A stretch of DNA of 64,000 nt from the NCBI GenBank assembly GCA_947625605.1, contig CANQOY010000002.1, positions 60,399 to 124,398 on the forward strand, written 5' to 3'. This DNA is from an uncultured Clostridia bacterium (lineage in GTDB: Bacteria > Bacillota > Clostridia > Christensenellales > Borkfalkiaceae). Positions 51,402 to 59,046 of the stretch are shown here, piece by piece (position 1 is the first letter of the stretch; each line of letters begins with the position of its first letter). The notes under the pieces are model-generated. The model made no database searches, had not been told where the DNA came from, and saw only the letters and a list, made by a program, of their open reading frames with translations. The translations under genes were made by a program, and so were the position numbers.

Positions 51402-51450
51402 GCGACGTTCCGCCCATTTTCGGGCAGCCTTTTCCCAACTTGGATTCGGC

Positions 51451-52296
51451 CTATTTGAGGCGGTCCTCGATGAGCCTCGACTGCATGGCCTCCGCAAAGA
51501 TCTCGGCAATGCAATCGGTGTCGGCCTCTTCCACCCTACCCATGTCCGCAAGTGCCGTCAACGACGGGTCGAGCGGGATGCGCGAGACAGCGGGAATCGC
51601 ATACTTTTCCGCGAGCGCGGCCGCCTTGCTCTCCCCGAAGATCTCGTGCCGTTTCCCGCAGTCGGGGCAGGCAAAATAGCTCATGTTCTCCGCCAGACCG
51701 AGGACGGGCACGTCCATCATCCGCGCCATGTTGACGTTTTTCTTGACGATCATCTCCACGAGCGACTGCGGCGTGGTGACGACGACGGCCCCCGAGATGG
51801 GAATGCTCTGAAAGACCGAGAGCGGCACATCGCCCGTGCCGGGAGGCATATCGATGAACATGATGTCCACGTCTCCCCAGACGACGTCCGTCCAGAATTG
51901 CAGAGTCGCGCCCGCGATGAGCGCGCCGCGCCACACGACGGGATCATCCTCGTGTTCGAGCAAGTTGTTCATGGAGATCAGCTTGATCCCAGTGCGGGTG
52001 ACGACGGGCCGAATGTTGCCGTCCGTGCCCGTGGCGAGTTCCCGCACCCCGAACGCACGCGGGATCGAAGGCCCCGTGATATCCGCGTCGAGGATCGCCG
52101 TACGCAGCCCCATCGCCTGCGCGCGCACGGCGAGCAATGAGACGACGAGGGACTTCCCCACGCCGCCCTTGCCGCTCGTGACGGCCACAACGCGGCGGAT
52201 GTGAGACTCGCGGTGCGGAGATTTGATGAAGGACGTCTTGCTGCGCGTCCCGCAGTTCGAACTGCATGTGGAGCAATCGTGCGTGCAATCTGCCAT
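51451..52296 (-). CDS. Mrp/Nbp35-family iron-sulfur cluster carrier ATPase
   Basis: The protein has 281 residues from MADCTHDCSTCSSNCG at 52296. That N-terminal Cys cluster, as in Nbp35, is followed by a deviant Walker A loop (VTSGKGGVGKSLVVS), IDMPPGTGDVPLSVFQSIPI and the cluster-binding CxxC in FACPDCGKRHEIFG. It probably assembles and passes on 4Fe-4S clusters. It is a single-gene unit with a terminator; no other Fe-S assembly gene is in the window. Confidence 0.95.
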   Translation of the reverse strand: MADCTHDCSTCSSNCGTRSKTSFIKSPHRESHIRRVVAVTSGKGGVGKSLVVSLLAVRAQAMGLRTAILDADITGPSIPRAFGVRELATGTDGNIRPVVTRTGIKLISMNNLLEHEDDPVVWRGALIAGATLQFWTDVVWGDVDIMFIDMPPGTGDVPLSVFQSIPISGAVVVTTPQSLVEMIVKKNVNMARMMDVPVLGLAENMSYFACPDCGKRHEIFGESKAAALAEKYAIPAVSRIPLDPSLTALADMGRVEEADTDCIAEIFAEAMQSRLIEDRLK

Positions 52297-52501
52297 GCCG
52301 GTAAAACCTCTTCCCCGATGATGTGCGCAGGGCCGCGGACGGCCCCGCTCCTCTTCTATTTTAACACGAACCGCGGAAAATAACAAATGATTCCGCGGCA
52401 TTTTTCATATTTCCGCACCGAGACCTTGCAAGCGGTGCGCAGGCAGATTGCCCCGTTTGACAAATCCCGCCGAGAATTCTCTTCCGCATACAAAAAATCG
52501 C

Positions 52502-52530
52502 TTGCAAAATTCCGAAATTTCGGTTATACT
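52502..52530 (+). promoter_or_regulatory. Promoter of SRP RNA
   Basis: TTGCAA, a 17-bp spacer and TATACT, about six bases before the inferred RNA start. Confidence 0.75.
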
Positions 52531-52536
52531 ATGATT

Positions 52537-52792
52537 GCTGTGATAGGTGGGGAGTCAGCGGTGCCCTGTATCTGCAATCCGCTATAGCAGAGCCGAACGC
52601 TTTTCTCGGTGCGGTTTATGGAAGGCTGCACGCGGTAAGAGGTGTCGATCACAAGGTCTTATGCAACGTCTGCCCGCGAACCGTGTCAGGGTAGGGATAC
52701 AGCAGCACTAAACGGTGTCCGGCGTGTGCCATAAGGGAGCTTTGTGGGAGCCGGCTGCCGCGCTTCCGCTTCGGTAAGCCGCAACAAAAAAA
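52537..52792 (+). ncRNA. ffs: Signal recognition particle RNA (large bacterial type)
   Basis: A non-coding stretch carries the landmarks of Firmicute SRP RNA. The Alu-domain start is GGGGAGTCAGCGGTGCCCTG, then CTGCAATCCGCTATAGCAG. The helix 8 region bound by Ffh is GTGTCAGG with GGGATACAGCAGCACTAA. The order and spacing (about 255 nt) fit the large form with an Alu domain. The 5' end is set from the promoter; the 3' end is approximate, placed before the A-run. Confidence 0.85.
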
Positions 52793-52847
52793 GCCCTCAC
52801 AGTTTTTTGTATCAAATCGCCCTGCGGCATTTGCCGCAGGGCGTCTC

Positions 52848-52982
52848 TTACATGACGATGATCTTGCGCTCGGTACCGTCCGCAAAGCGAACCGTGAGCC
52901 CGTTCCCCTCCCGTGTGACGGAGCCGACGACGTCGTCCTCCAATTCCGCAATAAGCAGCGCGAGCAGGTCCTCGATTTTCAT
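52848..52982 (-). CDS. 44-residue protein of unknown function under XRE control
   Basis: Too short for the ORF track. GGAGG lies six bases before the ATG at 52982. The frame reads MKIEDLLALLIAELEDDVVG, then SVTREGNGLTVRFADGTERK and a hydrophobic end (IIVM). It is acidic and likely folds as a helix followed by a beta hairpin. It has a perfect promoter (TTGACA, 17 bp, TATAAT) with a 14-bp palindrome filling the spacer. I recognise no family. A GC hairpin at 52820-52843 follows the stop. Confidence 0.7.
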   Translation of the reverse strand: MKIEDLLALLIAELEDDVVGSVTREGNGLTVRFADGTERKIIVM

Positions 52983-53005
52983 ACGCTTCCTCCTTTGTTT
53001 TCCTT

Positions 53006-53062
53006 ATTATAATGTAAGATATATCTTATGTCAAGCATTTTTCGTAAAATATTTCTTACAAT
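53006..53062. promoter_or_regulatory. Divergent promoter region with two operators of the XRE repressor
   Basis: Operator 1, TAAGATATATCTTA (53015-53028), fills the spacer of the minus promoter (TTGACA at 53029-53034, TATAAT at 53006-53011). Operator 2, TAAAATATTTCTTA (53045-53058), covers the XRE -10 region (TACAAT at 53057-53062). The centres lie 30 bp apart, about three helical turns. Confidence 0.78.
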
Positions 53063-53068
53063 ATAGGC

Positions 53069-53296
53069 ATGAAAAACAAATTTGCGGAAAGGCTGACGGA
53101 GCTATTGGAGACCAACCGTCTCTCGAAACGGGCGCTCGCGGGGCAGCTCGGCGTTTCGGCGATGAGCGTCTCGGACTGGTCGAAGGGAAATGTGCAGCCC
53201 ACGGCGGAAAACATCTTTCTCGTCGCGGAATTTTTTCATGTCAGCGCGGATTTTCTCCTCGGCCTCGAAGATGAAACGGGCGCAAAAATCTACTGA
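53069..53296 (+). CDS. XRE-family transcriptional repressor
   Basis: The 75 residues are almost entirely an HTH_3 domain: MKNKFAERLTELLETNRLSK, then RALAGQLGVSAMSVSDWSKG as the turn and recognition helix, and IFLVAEFFHVSADFLLG as the conserved end. The ATG lies six bases after TACAAT with no ribosome site. It is divergent from the 44-residue gene and probably represses both promoters through the two palindromes. A terminator follows. Confidence 0.9.
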   Translation: MKNKFAERLTELLETNRLSKRALAGQLGVSAMSVSDWSKGNVQPTAENIFLVAEFFHVSADFLLGLEDETGAKIY

Positions 53297-53314
53297 GCCC
53301 GCTTCGGCAGGCAG

Positions 53315-53350
53315 AAAAACAGACCCGCGGTTCCCCACGGGTCTGTTTTT
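53315..53350. terminator. Bidirectional terminator
   Basis: AAAAACAGACCCG with GGGTCTGTTTTT between the convergent XRE and lipoprotein genes. Confidence 0.9.
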
Positions 53351-53371
53351 GATTGGGAAAATTTCCTCGGC

Positions 53372-54454
53372 TTACGCGATGGTAGCGGGCCGTTCGACGA
53401 CGGTCGTCCCAAACGCCGAGAAAGTGATGGACGAGCTCGCAGTCACTTTATAGCCGAGATCGGCGGTGATCTTGGACTCCACCTTGGAGAGTCTGCCGTC
53501 CTTCACATAGTATTTGAGGGAAGCGCTCACGGAGGCGCCGGGGGCAAGGCTGCCGAGCGCCTCGCCGACATACTTGTTGAGGAATGCCTCCTGGATCTTG
53601 AAGCCGTAGCTCGTCTTTTCGAAGTAGCTGTAATCGATATCGGGGAGGCAGAGCGTGGCGAAGCTTTCCATATTGTATACGCCGTATTCCGCGAAGGAGT
53701 TGCTGGAATCTTTCACATAGCTTGCGCCCTTGTCCAGGCTCAGCCATGTGTCGAACGTCGCGCCGTCCTCAAAATATCCGTAGATCGTCATATATGAGAA
53801 CTTGCCGGTCATCATGCTTGCGGTATCGTTGAGGTCGGGCATGGTCATTTCGAGGAGCGCCTTGTCCGTCGCGCACTTGATGACGTAGTCGATGTTCATG
53901 GAGATCCCTTGGGAAGAGCTCTTCGCCGTGTATTTCTGCGTGCAGTTCACATACTTTGCGGAATCGAGCACGTCCGCAAAATAGCTGCGCGTGAGCGCGT
54001 CGCCGTTTTCGGCCTTGGGGACATAGTAACGGAACTCATGGACCACCGCGCCGGACGGGGAGATCTCGATGATGTACACGGTGAATACGAAAGTATCTTC
54101 CTCTTCCGCGGCGAGAGAGGCCGCGCCCGCGACATTCCTCGTGTAAGAGATATCGACGATCTTCGCGGAGACGATGGTATCCCCCTCTTCGAGCGCGTCG
54201 CCCGTATCGAGGCCCGCGATCTCTTCGGAAGAGAGCGTACCGACTTCCTTGACCTCTTTCAGCTGCGCCCTTGCGGCTTCACCCGAGATCTCGTTGTCGA
54301 GGAAGGCCTCGGCCGCTTCCTGCTGCGAAACGTAGCTGTCCTCGGAGATCGCGCCCGCGAACGTATCCACATTGCCGGATCCGCAGGCGGTAAACCCGAT
54401 CGCCATGATCGCAACGAGCAATGCCGCAACGATCAATCTGATTGACTTTTTCAT
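53372..54454 (-). CDS. Lipoprotein of unknown function under a poly-G promoter
   Basis: The protein has 360 residues from MKKSIRLIVAALLVAIMAIG at 54454. The lipobox GFTAC places it on the outer face of the membrane. Beyond the signal, an N-terminal helical segment (YVSQQEAAEAFLDNEISGEA) resembles an SHL-like recruitment or docking region. The rest is mostly beta-rich with many Ser, Thr and Tyr (FRYYVPKAENGDALTRSYF). I recognise no family. Its promoter contains ten consecutive G between -35 and -10, a candidate slippage switch. Confidence 0.75.
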   Translation of the reverse strand: MKKSIRLIVAALLVAIMAIGFTACGSGNVDTFAGAISEDSYVSQQEAAEAFLDNEISGEAARAQLKEVKEVGTLSSEEIAGLDTGDALEEGDTIVSAKIVDISYTRNVAGAASLAAEEEDTFVFTVYIIEISPSGAVVHEFRYYVPKAENGDALTRSYFADVLDSAKYVNCTQKYTAKSSSQGISMNIDYVIKCATDKALLEMTMPDLNDTASMMTGKFSYMTIYGYFEDGATFDTWLSLDKGASYVKDSSNSFAEYGVYNMESFATLCLPDIDYSYFEKTSYGFKIQEAFLNKYVGEALGSLAPGASVSASLKYYVKDGRLSKVESKITADLGYKVTASSSITFSAFGTTVVERPATIA

Positions 54455-54508
54455 ATTTTCTCCTTCTCCTTTTGCGGCGATGCGCCGCACACTTGATTTT
54501 GTAACTTT

Positions 54509-54538
54509 ATTATACCCCCCCCCCTACCGAGATGTCAA
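54509..54538 (-). promoter_or_regulatory. Promoter with poly-G spacer (candidate phase-variable)
   Basis: On the minus strand TTGACA (54533-54538), an 18-bp spacer ending in ten G (54515-54524), and TATAAT (54509-54514). Loss of one G gives the optimal 17-bp spacing. Confidence 0.85.
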
Positions 54539-54567
54539 GTTTTTTTCCATATTTTTGATACTGAAAA

Positions 54568-54607
54568 AGCAAAAGGGCGGCGGGCCCGAGAGCCGAACCC
54601 GCCGCCC
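54568..54607 (-). terminator. Terminator of the LuxE-LuxC operon
   Basis: On the minus strand GGGCGGCGGG/CCCGCCGCCC is followed by TTTTGC and more T. Confidence 0.82.
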
Positions 54608-54619
54608 GTTTCGAGCGCG

Positions 54620-55006
54620 TCAAAACATGATCGCAATGAAAGCCGCGGCCCCGCCGAGGATCGCGAGGATGAGCGCAAGGGTGACCCATGTCAGCGCTCC
54701 GCGGTCAAGAGAGAGCAGACATGCCCAGTAGATCATCGCTGTGATGAGGGAAATGAGGGCGGCAAATCCGCCGATCGCCACACCCCCGCACACGATGAGC
54801 ACGGTCTCGACGAGCCCCGCATGCCCCAACATGGTGAAGAGGAGCAGGGCGCACCCGCATGCCGCCGCCAGAAGCGCGTACAGGATCGCGATCGGGGCAA
54901 AGCGCTTGGACTTTTTCTTCCGATCCGGGTCCTCTCTGAGCAGGCGCGCGTTCCGTGTGATGCGCATCCATTCGCGGATCAGATTTGCTCTGAAATGAAT
55001 TCTCAT
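54620..55006 (-). CDS. Small three-helix membrane protein of the LuxE-LuxC operon
   Basis: The 128 residues have a basic N-terminus (MRIHFRANLIREWMRITRNA, then DPDRKKKSKRF) on the cytoplasmic side. Three transmembrane helices follow (ALLAAACGCALLLFTML, VETVLIVCGGVAIGGFAALI, LTWVTLALILAILGGAAAFI). The start overlaps the stop of the 20-codon mini-ORF as ATGA. I recognise no family. Its position makes it the likely membrane partner or product-handling protein of the acyl-reductase genes. Confidence 0.75.
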   Translation of the reverse strand: MRIHFRANLIREWMRITRNARLLREDPDRKKKSKRFAPIAILYALLAAACGCALLLFTMLGHAGLVETVLIVCGGVAIGGFAALISLITAMIYWACLLSLDRGALTWVTLALILAILGGAAAFIAIMF

Positions 55007-55065
55007 GATCTTTCGATGCCGATTCGCCGCAGGAGCATAAACTCTCGCACGTCATCCTCGGACAT
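55003..55065 (-). CDS. 20-residue mini-ORF between luxC-like gene and membrane-protein gene
   Basis: Too short for the ORF track. A strong AAAGGAGGG lies before the ATG at 55065, which gives MSEDDVREFMLLRRIGIERS. It stops with an ATGA overlap onto the membrane-protein gene. The leader with the ribosome site is identical for 27 bp to the leader of the LuxE-like gene. It may be a genuine micropeptide or a device that couples translation of the following gene. Confidence 0.6.
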   Translation of the reverse strand: MSEDDVREFMLLRRIGIERS

Positions 55066-55082
55066 GGTACCCTCCTTTTTTG

Positions 55083-56345
55083 TCATAAGTCGATTTCAAC
55101 GATGCGCGTATATTCGCGGAGAGGGAACGTGCCGTCGTGCGCCTCTCCGAAGATCGTCCGCGAGAGATCGCCTCCCGTCACGCGGACGACGCCCGCGCGC
55201 ACGAGAAGGTCGGCAAGTTCCGCCCGTTCCCCCGCGCCGCACAAGAGCCCGCACGTCTGCAAATACCCTTTCTGCCCTTTGAGTACGGAGACGATCTCCG
55301 CCCGCGGCAGCCGCTTGATCCACACGTTGCGGAAGAGATAGGAGAGTTCGGGCGCACTGTCCTCTTTGAGCACGGCCGAGACGCCTTCCTCGCGCAGGAT
55401 GAGGGGGAAGCAGCGCTCCAATTCGTCGCAGAGGAGGTTTACGGTGTTGCGCCCGCGCATGGCGGGATCCGTCCGCCCCATCGCCGCGTTCTCCTCCTTG
55501 AAGATCGTAAAAAAACGGCGCGCGAGCGATTCGAGGACACCCATGTCCGCGGTATCGACATAAATTCCTTGGCAGGAGGAGCACAGCACCTGCTCGGTCG
55601 CACAGATATGGCGGGCGAGCGCGCGGAGATCTTCGTCGGAAGCGGAGCGCGTCGCATAGGCGAAAGAGAGCTTGTGCCCCCACGGGATGATCTTTGTGTT
55701 GACGCCGCACATGTCGCGCGCCGCACGCTGGGCGGCGTCCCCGCCCCATACGACGACGCCGTCTGCAAGCCGCGCGAGGCGTTTTAAGGTCTCAAACTCG
55801 GTAGCGGGCACGTCGAAAACGTAGATATAGTCGGCGAGACGGGGTTCCTCGGCAATGAGGTCGGAGAGCAGCCGCACCGAGAGCCCGCCGTCGCCCGAGG
55901 GGAGCTTCAAAATGTTGACGTTGCCCGCGAGCAGGCCCTCCGCCACGCTATACGCGGGAAGCCCGTCTACGTTGCCCGCCGCGATGTGGAAGAGAACGCC
56001 GAGGGGCGCGATGCGGCGCGCCGTGTTCTTCCCGATCGGGGGAAGCGCGTCCCAGTCGGCGCCCAGCTCGATTTCGAGTTTCTTTTTCAGGACGTCGGCA
56101 GAAAATGCCCCTACCATGTCCTGATAGCGGGCGTAGGAAATGCCGAAACTTTCGAGGAGAGGCAGGGCGAGATCGTCGTAAAACCCCTCCCGCGCTCTGC
56201 GCGCGAGGCGGTCGCATGCGGCGATGACCTCGGTGGGCCGCAGGGGTTCGCGGGCCGAGAGCGTCTCGAAAATGTGCCCCTCCAATTCGTCGATGAGGCG
56301 GCTCTGCTCGCCGTTTTCATACAGCTTTCCGCGGTATAAGATCAT
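55083..56345 (-). CDS. LuxC-like acyl-CoA/acyl-protein reductase
   Basis: The protein has 420 residues from MILYRGKLYENGEQS at 56345, overlapping the upstream LuxE-like stop (ATGA). It belongs to the LuxC/aldehyde dehydrogenase superfamily: PLGVLFHIAAGNVDGLPAYS, LKLPSGDGGLSVRLL, VVWGGDAAQR and the catalytic Cys region EQVLCSSCQGIYVD (Cys near 254). LuxC takes an acyl group held as thioester and reduces it to the aldehyde with NADPH. No luciferase gene is present, so the aldehyde serves something else. Confidence 0.9.
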   Translation of the reverse strand: MILYRGKLYENGEQSRLIDELEGHIFETLSAREPLRPTEVIAACDRLARRAREGFYDDLALPLLESFGISYARYQDMVGAFSADVLKKKLEIELGADWDALPPIGKNTARRIAPLGVLFHIAAGNVDGLPAYSVAEGLLAGNVNILKLPSGDGGLSVRLLSDLIAEEPRLADYIYVFDVPATEFETLKRLARLADGVVVWGGDAAQRAARDMCGVNTKIIPWGHKLSFAYATRSASDEDLRALARHICATEQVLCSSCQGIYVDTADMGVLESLARRFFTIFKEENAAMGRTDPAMRGRNTVNLLCDELERCFPLILREEGVSAVLKEDSAPELSYLFRNVWIKRLPRAEIVSVLKGQKGYLQTCGLLCGAGERAELADLLVRAGVVRVTGGDLSRTIFGEAHDGTFPLREYTRIVEIDL

Positions 56346-57457
56346 GGGGTCCCCCCTTTGAGCACCTCTTCCGCGCCCTGCGCACAGGTGACGACGTCTT
56401 TCACGCCCACGCGGCCCAAAATCTCCATCCACGGAGACTTGTTCCCGCACGGGCAGCCCTCCCCATGGAGGATGCCGAGGTCATCGGTCATCACGCTGAG
56501 AAGCGGCATGCTCTGAATGGCAGGCGTCAGGAGATTGACGAGCCCGGGCCTACCCATGTCCAAGGGAGCAAGGGTATCGACGTCGCGAATGAGGACGCGC
56601 GCATACGCGGGAACGTGGAAATGATGGGCGGAACAGTCGGCGTAGAGGATGGGATGCTCGACGGCTCCGAAGAACTCGACGATGTGCCCCTCATCCACGC
56701 CCAGAACCTCATAGGCGAGCTTGTAAAACGCCTCCTTCTCCACGCGCTCGGCATAGAACTGCTTCCAGCCGCCGCCGAGGCAGATCATCGACCCCTTGGG
56801 GAGGGTGACGCGAATGCCCGCCGCCTGCATCTCTTTGAGCAGGAAATAGGTATAGGCGGGGAAGCCCATCGTCCGCACGGGGAGGCGCCCCTTCGCGTAT
56901 TTCACGAGCTTTTCGCGGAGCAGAGTAAGGTCGGGTACGAAGCCGTCCTCGCGACGTTCAAGCGCATAGACGCGGCTGACGGCGGGCGCGAGCAGGGTGA
57001 AGGCGAAGGCGGATTTCGCCGCGCCGAGGCTGTTTTTGCGCGGGCGGTAGCCGAAAATTATGTAACGCGTAGGCTTCATCGACCACAGGTGATGAAATTT
57101 ACAGATCCTGACCGCCATTTTAAGCTCGTGCCAGAGCGTCTTGACGTCAAACCCGACGACAGACTTCGCCCCGCCCGTGCCGCTCGACGTCACCTTGACG
57201 GGAAGCCGCTTTTCGGGGCGCGAAAAAAGTTGATTGCGCTTGAAATAGCGCGTCGGAAGGACGGGAAGGCGCGCAAGGTCCTCCTCCGTTTTGAGATCGT
57301 CCGGAGAGAATCCCGCGGTTTCAAGGATCTCGCGGTAGGGCTTGCAGTGCGCCGCATGGTAGCTGCAATTTTCGCGCATCGCGGCGAGAAAGAGCTCCTT
57401 CGTCCCCACCGTATCATAGGGTTTCTTACAGGAAAATAGCCGTCCGATCGCGGACAT
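56342..57457 (-). CDS. LuxE-like acyl-protein synthetase (acyl-activating enzyme)
   Basis: The protein has 371 residues from MSAIGRLFSCKKPYDTVG at 57457, with AAAGGAGGG before the ATG. It is an adenylate-forming enzyme: the phosphate loop VTSSGTGGAKSVVGFD, YIIFGYRPRKNSLGAA, then EFFGAVEHPILYADC and the C-terminal CPCGNKSPWMEILGRVG. LuxE activates a fatty or other carboxylic acid as acyl-AMP and hands it to the reductase encoded next. Operon order: luxE-like, luxC-like, mini-ORF, membrane protein. The acid substrate is unknown. Confidence 0.9.
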   Translation of the reverse strand: MSAIGRLFSCKKPYDTVGTKELFLAAMRENCSYHAAHCKPYREILETAGFSPDDLKTEEDLARLPVLPTRYFKRNQLFSRPEKRLPVKVTSSGTGGAKSVVGFDVKTLWHELKMAVRICKFHHLWSMKPTRYIIFGYRPRKNSLGAAKSAFAFTLLAPAVSRVYALERREDGFVPDLTLLREKLVKYAKGRLPVRTMGFPAYTYFLLKEMQAAGIRVTLPKGSMICLGGGWKQFYAERVEKEAFYKLAYEVLGVDEGHIVEFFGAVEHPILYADCSAHHFHVPAYARVLIRDVDTLAPLDMGRPGLVNLLTPAIQSMPLLSVMTDDLGILHGEGCPCGNKSPWMEILGRVGVKDVVTCAQGAEEVLKGGTP

Positions 57458-57483
57458 GGTACCCTCCTTTTTTGTCAGCACAT

Positions 57484-57513
57484 GCAAACAGCGCCTCCTG
57501 CCGAGACGCTGTT
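57484..57513 (-). terminator. Hairpin between M18 gene and LuxE operon
   Basis: AAACAGCG arms with an imperfect middle and only a short T-run; a weak terminator or attenuator. No separate promoter for the LuxE gene was found. Confidence 0.45.
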
Positions 57514-57525
57514 TTCTCAAAAAAC

Positions 57526-58920
57526 TTACTTCATGAAGGCGAGGAACGCACGGTAGTTGCTGTACAGATCGGCCTTGGAGACGACCTCCCACGGCGCGTG
57601 CATGGAGATGACGGGAACGCCGAGGTCAACCGTGTCGATATTGAGGTTGGCGACGTACTTCGCAACCGTGCCGCCGCCGCCCGCGTCCACCTTGCCGAGC
57701 TCGGCGGTCTGCCAGACCACGCCCGCCTCCGCAAACATTCTCCGCACTTCGCCCACAAACTCGGCGTTCGCGTCGTTCGAGCTGCTCTTGCCGCGCGCGC
57801 CCGTGAACTTGCACATGGCGGTGCCGCAGGAGATCATGGCCGAGTTCATCTTCTCGTACACGCCCGCGAAGTTGGGGTCGTAGGCCGCGGTCACATCGGA
57901 GGAGAGGCACTTGGAATGCGCGCGCACCTTGCGGAAATTCGCCCCGCGCGCGAGGCTGATCTCCTCCATGAGGTCCTCGTACACCTTGCATTGGATGCCC
58001 GTCGTGCCCTCGCTGCCGATCTCCTCCTTATCCACGAGCATGGCAAGAACGGTGTGTTCGCTCTCGTGGTCGAGAACGGCCGTAAGGGCGGGGTACGCGC
58101 AGACTCTGTCGTCGTGCCCGTAGGCGCCGATGAGCGCGCGATCGAAGCCGACGTCGCGGGCATGGTATGCGGGAACGGCGCTGAGCTCGGCCGAGAGGAA
58201 GTCCTCTTCGCACATGCCGTACTTTTCTTTGAGGAGGGCAAGGACGTTGAGTTTGACGCTTCCGCTCTCGTCCTCTTCCGCCATGGGAAGGCCGCCGACG
58301 AGCACGTTGAGCTGTTCGCCCTCGACGATCTTATCCGCCTTCCCGGACATCTGCTCGCCGCCGAGATGCGGGAGAAGGTCGTCGATGTAGAACACGGGAT
58401 CGCCGTCCTCTTCGCCCACGCGCACGTCGATCTTTCTGCCGTCTTTGAGGATCACGGCGCCGTGCAGGGCGAGCGGGATCGCCGTCCACTGATACTTCTT
58501 GATCCCGCCGTAGTAGTGCGTTTTGAGGAAGGCCATGCCGCCGTCCTCATAGAGCGGATTTTGCTTGATGTCGATGCGGGGCGCGTCGATATGGGACGCG
58601 ATGATGCGGAAACCGTCCTCTTCGAGATCTCTGCTGCCCACGCGGAACACGACGACGGACTTATTGCGGTTGACGAAGTACTTTTTATCCCCCGCATGAA
58701 GCGCGTCGCCGAAGCGATACTCCGTAAATCCCCGCTCGGCGGCGAGGCGCACGGCGACTTCGCAGGCCTCGCGCTCCGTCTTTGCGGCGTCGAGGAAGGC
58801 CTTGTAGCCCTCCGCATAGGCAAAAATTTGCCTGCGCTCCTCTTCGGATGCGACTTCATAGTAATTCTTCTTCTTGTATAAGAGCTCGTCTTTGAGCCCT
58901 TTCTTGCTCTTTTCGGACAT
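57526..58920 (-). CDS. M18-family aminopeptidase
   Basis: The protein has 464 residues from MSEKSKKGLKDELLYKKKNY at 58920, with GGAGG upstream. The di-metal site is recognisable: RIIASHIDAPRIDIKQ (first His/Asp), then LVDKEEIGSEGTTGIQC (Glu-Glu) and a C-terminal VISMHAPWEVVSKADLY His. It is the cytosolic aspartyl-type aminopeptidase that trims peptides, usually a dodecamer. A consensus promoter with an extended -10 precedes it. Confidence 0.95.
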   Translation of the reverse strand: MSEKSKKGLKDELLYKKKNYYEVASEEERRQIFAYAEGYKAFLDAAKTEREACEVAVRLAAERGFTEYRFGDALHAGDKKYFVNRNKSVVVFRVGSRDLEEDGFRIIASHIDAPRIDIKQNPLYEDGGMAFLKTHYYGGIKKYQWTAIPLALHGAVILKDGRKIDVRVGEEDGDPVFYIDDLLPHLGGEQMSGKADKIVEGEQLNVLVGGLPMAEEDESGSVKLNVLALLKEKYGMCEEDFLSAELSAVPAYHARDVGFDRALIGAYGHDDRVCAYPALTAVLDHESEHTVLAMLVDKEEIGSEGTTGIQCKVYEDLMEEISLARGANFRKVRAHSKCLSSDVTAAYDPNFAGVYEKMNSAMISCGTAMCKFTGARGKSSSNDANAEFVGEVRRMFAEAGVVWQTAELGKVDAGGGGTVAKYVANLNIDTVDLGVPVISMHAPWEVVSKADLYSNYRAFLAFMK

Positions 58921-58952
58921 ATCGGCCTCCGTAATTTCTTTTTGATACCGCA

Positions 58953-58981
58953 ATTATAGCACAGCTTTGCGAAATTGGCAA
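58953..58981 (-). promoter_or_regulatory. Promoter of the M18 aminopeptidase gene
   Basis: On the minus strand TTGCCA, a 17-bp spacer ending TGTGC, and TATAAT. Confidence 0.8.
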
Positions 58982-59046
58982 TCAATTCCGATCAATTCCT
59001 TGATTTCGCGCTGCGGAATGCGGAGGCCACGGCCCTCGTTTTGCGA

